In this document: positions 59,752-64,000 of the stretch, piece by piece
How the letters are laid out: each line of letters starts with the position of its first letter
Position numbering within the stretch: position 1 is the first letter of the stretch
DNA from: Glaciecola siphonariae
GTDB taxonomy: Bacteria; Pseudomonadota; Gammaproteobacteria; Enterobacterales; Alteromonadaceae
Reading direction: 5' to 3'
DNA: 64,000 bases
Assembly: GCF_042652645.1 (NCBI RefSeq)
Contig: NZ_JBHSGU010000029.1
Location: 1 to 64,000, forward strand
Notes under the pieces: generated by a model
What the model saw: only the letters and a program-made list of their open reading frames with translations
Told to the model about the DNA's origin: nothing
Databases searched by the model: none
Made by a program: the position numbers and the translations under genes

Positions 59752-60774
59752 ATGTTAGCGGTATTGCAGGTAAAAGAACTGGGAAAAATAGTGAAGTCAT
59801 TTTTAGTAGCACTTGAGCATCTGAGCGTCATCAACATTGCCGGTCAGCAGTGTAAAGAATATTTGCACGGGCAAATCACCATTGACACCAAACACTTCGA
59901 CGCGCACACCGCGCGTTTTGGCGCGCATTGCGATTTCAAAGGTAAAATGTGGGCAAACTTTATTGTAAGTGAATACAACGACAGTTTTCATTTGCTCATG
60001 CCAAAATCTGCGGTTGCTGAGAGTCTGACGCAGTTTAAGAAATACGGCGTATTTTCAAAGGTAGATATTGCACAACTAGAACAAGACTGGTCGGTATTTG
60101 GCGGCGCAGGTGCTGAGCTCAAAAGTGATTTACAGGCGCTCTTTCCTAATCTAGCCAGTGACCATCTTAGCCACGTCGCCAACGAATTCGGTCAGGTGAT
60201 CACATTTAACGACACTAGCGAGCGCTATTTAATAGGGCTTAAGCCCGATGGTGCGCAGCGTCTTAAGGATTTGTCGGCATCTTACCGCAGTGCCTCTACC
60301 AAGGAGGACATCATGCTCTGGCATAAGCTAGAGATATTAGCGGGCATCGGTTTTATTGAAGGTGCTACAGTAGGCGAATTTGTACCACAAATGTTTAACT
60401 TGCAGGCTCTTAACGGCATTGACTTCAATAAAGGATGTTATATGGGTCAGGAAGTGGTCGCTCGCACTAAATTTTTAGGCAAAAACAAGCGAGCCTTGTA
60501 CATACTCCAAGCCATTAACACCAAAGATAGTGTCGAAACTCAATCTGAGACAGACAAGCACGCAATGAACATCAGCGCCTCAGATATACTGGAAAAACCC
60601 GTTGGTGAAAATTGGCGAAAGGCCGGTACGGTTATCAATAGCGCAGCGCCTAAAGGCGAAGCCACTCTGTTGTTAGCCGTGTTGCCAAATGACACCGAGG
60701 TTGATGATGTGCTACGCTTGAAAACATCACTGAGTGAATTCAGAGTCATGCCGCTGCCCTATGCGCTTGAATAG
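59752..60774 (+). CDS. ygfZ: tRNA-modifying protein YgfZ
   Basis: 340 aa from the ATG at 59752; a GTG at 59791 is another possible start, with GGGAAAAAT just before it. KGCYMGQEVVART near residue 230 is the folate-binding signature, and HCDFKGKMWANF matches the N-terminal domain. It is a folate-dependent protein linked to iron-sulfur cluster enzymes and tRNA modification. Divergent from sdhE. Confidence 0.92.
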   Translation: MLAVLQVKELGKIVKSFLVALEHLSVINIAGQQCKEYLHGQITIDTKHFDAHTARFGAHCDFKGKMWANFIVSEYNDSFHLLMPKSAVAESLTQFKKYGVFSKVDIAQLEQDWSVFGGAGAELKSDLQALFPNLASDHLSHVANEFGQVITFNDTSERYLIGLKPDGAQRLKDLSASYRSASTKEDIMLWHKLEILAGIGFIEGATVGEFVPQMFNLQALNGIDFNKGCYMGQEVVARTKFLGKNKRALYILQAINTKDSVETQSETDKHAMNISASDILEKPVGENWRKAGTVINSAAPKGEATLLLAVLPNDTEVDDVLRLKTSLSEFRVMPLPYALE

Positions 60775-60820
60775 AACTCACCGAAGTGCCCATTTTTAAA
60801 TAACCTTACAGGGAAACTTA

Positions 60821-61306
60821 ATGCTTATAGCCGACAACAATGTGGTTACCATTCACTACACCGTAAAAACAGCCGAAGGCGACGATATAGATTCGTCAAC
60901 CGACTCAGAGCCTCTTGCCTTTATTCAGGGCAGCAACTACATGATTGCAGGGTTAGAAGAAGCACTTTATGGCAAACAAAAGGGCGATGCATTTGAAGTT
61001 ACCGTTGGGCCTGAAAAGGCTTATGGTGAGCGTCATGAACAGTTAATTCAAAAAGTCCCTCTCAACATGTTTGAAGGTATGGATGTTGAGGTAGGAATGA
61101 GCTTCAGGGCCACTACCGACGACGGTGAACAGTCTGTGATCATTATCGACAAAGATGAACAACACGTCACCGTAGATGGCAATCACCCGCTGTCGGGCCA
61201 TACACTAGTATTTGACGTATCGATAGAAGACGTAAGAGCGGCCACCGATGAAGAGCTCGAGCACGGTCACGTGCATGGCGCTGGCGGCTGTGGTCACCAG
61301 CACTAG
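60821..61306 (+). CDS. slyD: FKBP-type peptidyl-prolyl isomerase SlyD
   Basis: 161 aa. The FKBP domain is split by an IF loop (about 70-125), as in SlyD. NVVTIHYTVKTAEGD and the chaperone loop VPLNMFEGMDVEVGMSF are present, and the C-terminal tail is His-rich with HGHVHGAGGCGHQH. It is a folding catalyst and metal-binding chaperone, shorter in the tail than E. coli SlyD. Confidence 0.92.
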   Translation: MLIADNNVVTIHYTVKTAEGDDIDSSTDSEPLAFIQGSNYMIAGLEEALYGKQKGDAFEVTVGPEKAYGERHEQLIQKVPLNMFEGMDVEVGMSFRATTDDGEQSVIIIDKDEQHVTVDGNHPLSGHTLVFDVSIEDVRAATDEELEHGHVHGAGGCGHQH

Positions 61307-61327
61307 GCATTAGCTTTATTGGCAAGC

Positions 61328-61358
61328 AGGACGCTTAGCTTAAAGCGTCCTCGTTTTG
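61328..61358 (+). terminator. Terminator of slyD
   Basis: AGGACGCTT pairs with AAGCGTCCT (61328-61351), followed by CGTTTTGTT. The stem includes the stop codon and last codons of glnB on the other strand. Confidence 0.65.
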
Positions 61359-61676
61359 TTCTCCTGTGCGAATGCGCACCGCTTGTTGTACATCAAACAC
61401 AAATATCTTGCCGTCGCCTATTTTGCCGGTTCGAGCGGATTCGGTGATGGCCTCAACAACGCGGTCTACCAAATCGTCACTCACCACAAGCTCAACTTTT
61501 ATTTTGGGTAAGAAATCTACTTTATATTCAGCACCTCGATAAAGTTCAGTATGCCCTTTTTGTCGCCCAAATCCCTTTACTTCGGTAATAGTAAGGCCAG
61601 ATATTCCCATACCCGATAAACTTTCTCGAACGTCATCCAACTTAAACGGTTTAAGGATTGCTTCAATCTTTTTCAT
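61335..61676 (-). CDS. glnB: Nitrogen regulatory protein P-II
   Basis: 113 aa. MKKIEAILKPFKLDDVRE, the T-loop YRGAEYKVDF with the uridylylated Tyr51, and TGKIGDGKIFV are diagnostic. It signals 2-oxoglutarate and glutamine status. It starts 4 bp after the nadE stop, so the two are likely co-transcribed. The name is between glnB and glnK; not resolvable by sequence alone. Confidence 0.9.
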   Translation of the reverse strand: MKKIEAILKPFKLDDVRESLSGMGISGLTITEVKGFGRQKGHTELYRGAEYKVDFLPKIKVELVVSDDLVDRVVEAITESARTGKIGDGKIFVFDVQQAVRIRTGEQNEDALS

Positions 61677-61680
61677 TTAA

Positions 61681-62511
61681 TTACTCATTATCGTAAATGG
61701 TTGGAATTGGAATGCGTTTGTGTTGTGTTTTCAAATAAATACCAATAAGCTTTTCATCAACTGCTTTATCGCTGCTCTTGTTCTCGAGAAAATCGTCAAT
61801 TTGATCATAACTCAAGCCTAGAGAGGCTTCGTCTGCTAGCTGCGGATTTAAGCTTTCTAAATCGGCGGTTGGCGCTTTAGTAATTACCTTTTCAGGGGCG
61901 CCTAAAAAGCTCGCCAATTGACGAACCTGACGTTTACTCAAACCAAATAAAGGTGCAAGATCGCATGCACCATCGCCATATTTAGTATAAAAGCCGGTAA
62001 TATTTTCAGCCGAATGATCAGTGCCCAGCACTAAGCCTTTTGTAAGTCCTGCAATGTCATACTGCACCGCCATACGAGAACGCGCTTTTGCATTACCTTT
62101 AACAAAGTCGTCGAGGCTTTCATCTGCGCTGTATGCGCCGGCTTTTACAAGTGCCCCTCGCGCACTGCTATGAATAGCATCTGCGGCATCTTTGACATTT
62201 GCTGTTACTGATAATGAGGGCTGTATAAAATCAATAGATAGCTGTGCATCGGCCTCATCGGCTTGCTCGCCGTAAGGCAATCGGACCGCGATAAACTGAT
62301 AATCACCAGCGCTTTGATTAAGCTCATTAACTGCCAGCTGCGCCAAACGACCTAAAGTACATGAATCAATGCCGCCACTAATACCCAAAACAAGGGTCTT
62401 TAAACCAGAAGACACAAGCTGCTGTTTGATAAATGAGACGCGACGAGCCACTTCAAAAGCCGGGTCAATTTCCGGCTGTACTCGCATCTCTTCAATAATT
62501 TGTTGTTTCAA
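61681..62511 (-). CDS. nadE: NAD synthetase, ammonia-dependent
   Basis: 276 aa, the single-domain form. P-loop GISGGIDSCTLGRLAQLA near 42-60 and GTDHSAENITGFYTKYGDG with the metal/NaAD contacts. It forms NAD from deamido-NAD. A nitrogen-dependent enzyme directly upstream of the P-II gene makes a shared nitrogen link plausible. Confidence 0.95.
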   Translation of the reverse strand: MKQQIIEEMRVQPEIDPAFEVARRVSFIKQQLVSSGLKTLVLGISGGIDSCTLGRLAQLAVNELNQSAGDYQFIAVRLPYGEQADEADAQLSIDFIQPSLSVTANVKDAADAIHSSARGALVKAGAYSADESLDDFVKGNAKARSRMAVQYDIAGLTKGLVLGTDHSAENITGFYTKYGDGACDLAPLFGLSKRQVRQLASFLGAPEKVITKAPTADLESLNPQLADEASLGLSYDQIDDFLENKSSDKAVDEKLIGIYLKTQHKRIPIPTIYDNE

Positions 62512-62649
62512 AGCAAGATGCTCCTATAAAAAATGAATCAGATGAGTGACTTATGCTAGGTATACGTTAAACTAAGTACTTTAATTTAATCATACCTATG
62601 GGGCGATGTAGTTCATGTATAGTGTACTCGCTACAAATGGGGGTTTGAA

Positions 62650-63219
62650 GTGATAAATGATTTAAGAGCTAAAAAACGTCAACGAGGCGTGACATTGCTA
62701 GAAATGCTAATAACGCTGGCAATCGCGGCAATCATATTGACGCTCGTCGCGCCAAATATTCAGTCGATACTAACGAGAAACAAGATCACCGCCGAGATAA
62801 ATGAAATGAGCGGCTTGTTGCAGTTTGCTCGGTTTACCGCTATTGACGAGCAAACCAATACTATTGTGTGCCCTACATCAGACTTTTTGGCCTGCACAAA
62901 TGATTGGGATTCACCTAAGATGGTTTTCATAGATGACAATGCAAATGGCACAAGAGATGACGCTGATGAACCACTTCTGCTAAGTTCTCAGTCTATTTCA
63001 GCGACTAACACCATGACCTCTTCAGAGAATTCTATTGTGTTTTTCGACTCGGGTGCAGCCTCGGCAGCGGCTGAAATAACGATTTGCCCAAACTCAAACG
63101 ACGCGACATTTGCCCGAGCGCTGCTTGTGAGTTTACAAGGCAGAACGCGCGTTGCTGTTGATAACAATAACGACGGCGTCGTTGAAATAGCATCGGGCGC
63201 AGCCATAAGCTGTCCGTAA
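62650..63219 (+). CDS. Type IV pilin-like protein, GspH/FimT family
   Basis: 189 aa. Prepilin signal with the cleavage site after Gly in QRGVTLLEMLITLAI (Glu at +5), one hydrophobic helix, and a GspH-like C-terminal domain. The start is GTG, supported by GGGGG 6 bases upstream. It is convergent with pilE, an odd orientation for a pilin cluster. Confidence 0.87.
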   Translation: MINDLRAKKRQRGVTLLEMLITLAIAAIILTLVAPNIQSILTRNKITAEINEMSGLLQFARFTAIDEQTNTIVCPTSDFLACTNDWDSPKMVFIDDNANGTRDDADEPLLLSSQSISATNTMTSSENSIVFFDSGAASAAAEITICPNSNDATFARALLVSLQGRTRVAVDNNNDGVVEIASGAAISCP

Positions 63220-63240
63220 TAAGGTATCTAAAGACTAAAA

Positions 63241-63270
63241 CAAAAACGCCGCATCATTGCGGCGTTTTTG
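63241..63270. terminator. Bidirectional terminator
   Basis: CAAAAACGCCGC, a 6-base loop, then GCGGCGTTTTTG; A/T runs on both sides. It separates the convergent pilin genes. Confidence 0.88.
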
Positions 63271-63325
63271 TTATCTCATATTGTATGTCGGACGCTCATT
63301 GTTAGCTTACAGCCAAAGCAGAAAT

Positions 63326-63829
63326 TTAACAGCTCCAGCAAAATTCGCCCGCAGCGATGTTGCCATCGCCGTTTCTATCCCAGCCCTTGCGTCCATCACT
63401 AAATAAATGCAGTGTGCCGTCACCCTCAACCACCGTCCCAGTTACTGGCGTAGCGGTGATCTCAAAGGTTAATCCATTCGCACCAACCGTTACGATTTCC
63501 AAGTCGTACCTGCGGTTCGCAAAGTCTTCAGACGCCGGGGAATGTGCAGAAAAAATAGCCGGTGCACCGGTGTCTCCACCCCCAGCGGCTGCGCCTGCAT
63601 AGGTAAAGTTAGAGGCACTGTGTCTTTCTAAGGCGCTTGCAAAGGCCATTAAATCAGATTGTGCCGCCCCACGAGCGCTTGATGCGATCATGCCTTGATA
63701 ACTAGGGTAGGCAATGGCTGCAATAATCCCAATAATGGCGACCACTATCATAAGTTCAACAAGGGTGAAGCCCTTGTTTTTAGTGCTACATTTTGAGCTG
63801 TGTTTTATGCTTTGAACTGTATTGTACAT
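63326..63829 (-). CDS. pilE: Type IV pilin PilE-like
   Basis: 167 aa. GFTLVELMIVVAIIGIIAAI is the prepilin signal, cleaved before Phe. The C-terminal Cys pair (FCWSC) and the body of about 120 residues fit minor pilins of the PilE group. The leader before the Gly is 19 residues long. It follows the gene cut by the window edge with 82 bp between. Confidence 0.87.
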   Translation of the reverse strand: MYNTVQSIKHSSKCSTKNKGFTLVELMIVVAIIGIIAAIAYPSYQGMIASSARGAAQSDLMAFASALERHSASNFTYAGAAAGGGDTGAPAIFSAHSPASEDFANRRYDLEIVTVGANGLTFEITATPVTGTVVEGDGTLHLFSDGRKGWDRNGDGNIAAGEFCWSC

Positions 63830-63844
63830 GCTATTACTCTCTAA

Positions 63845-63879
63845 CTATTGAAGACAATAGAGGCGACCTAGGCCGCCTC
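63845..63879. repeat. Tandem hairpins before pilE
   Basis: CTATTG/CAATAG (63845-63860) abuts GAGGCGACCTAGGCCGCCTC (63860-63879), a near-perfect 9-bp stem read on the minus strand. They lie between the previous gene and pilE and carry no T-run. They may stabilise or process the mRNA. Confidence 0.55.
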
Positions 63880-63911
63880 GTCTATTTACTATTGCTGTGC
63901 TCAATTATGGC

Positions 63912-64000
63912 TTAATTGCGCTCAACTTCGGTCTTCCATGTGTCTTTTTGTACGCGCTCAATGCCGCCGAAAATCTCCTGCATAAGGCATTGGAAATCGC
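63912..64000 (-). CDS. C-terminus of pilus-assembly gene, partial
   Basis: The minus strand gives an open end reading DFQCLMQEIFGGIERV then QKDTWKTEVERN and a TAA stop at 63912. It is upstream of pilE in the position where pilY1 usually lies, but only 28 residues are visible, too few to name. The rest lies beyond the window. Confidence 0.5.
   Translation of the reverse strand, partial: DFQCLMQEIFGGIERVQKDTWKTEVERN

Overview
The window reads as chromosomal DNA of a marine gammaproteobacterium of the Alteromonadales type. The evidence is a 16S rRNA leader with a classical boxA, the sodium-type flagellar motor genes pomAB, the conserved blocks nadB/rpoE-rseABC-lepA-lepB-rnc-era, xseB-ispA-dxs, nrdR-ribD-ribE-ribBA-ribH-nusB-thiL-pgpA and bamD/rluD-pgeF-clpB, plus PEP-CTERM-like surface proteins and type IV pilins. 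Genes are dense on both strands. I see no insertion sequence, prophage, CRISPR array or tRNA gene.

Layout. 1-500: leader and two promoters of an rRNA operon running leftwards out of the window. 770-6400: pssA plus an extracellular-protein block, namely two secreted proteins with PEP-CTERM-like tails and a large PrsT-like TPR protein; one of the secreted proteins has a sigma-54-type promoter. 6400-11900: clpB (with a heat-shock promoter), pgeF, rluD, and divergent bamD. 11900-18540: a ChrR/RpoE-type stress module. One arm is a LON-domain gene, an ECF sigma gene and its zinc anti-sigma gene; the divergent arm is NTF2-like, SDR, FAD oxidoreductase, DUF1365 and cyclopropane-fatty-acid-synthase-like genes. 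The two arms appear to share a divergent promoter region. 18560-20350: pomAB with a sigma-28-type promoter. 20480-23520: xseB-ispA-dxs. 23640-29860: a zinc acquisition module (MerC-like, Zur-like, a His-rich TonB receptor, an AztD-like lipoprotein, a COG0523 GTPase) with a Zur-type box in the divergent region. 29920-37350: pgpA, thiL, nusB, riboflavin genes, nrdR, glyA. 37660-47210: lpxD, ettA, radA, a double-PilZ protein, serB, ytjB, tatD. 47350-57440: pdxH, era, rnc, lepB, lepA, rseC, rseB, rseA, rpoE and divergent nadB. 57550-62510: a small membrane protein, a MaoC-like dehydratase, ygfX-sdhE, ygfZ, slyD, glnB-nadE. 62650-64000: type IV pilus genes, the last one cut by the window end.

How it fits together. 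Most of the window is housekeeping. The accessory interest lies in three regulated modules whose control sites can be read directly: the PEP-CTERM/PrsT block (sigma-54-type -24/-12 element with an upstream palindrome), the ChrR-RpoE fatty-acid-modification block (two divergent GATCT-N18-TA[A/C]AA promoters) and the zinc block (Zur-type palindrome). Several other promoters match specialised sigma factors: sigma-32 at clpB, sigma-28 at pomAB, and sigma-E at rpoE itself. Promoter calls come from reading the bases and are not experimentally supported.
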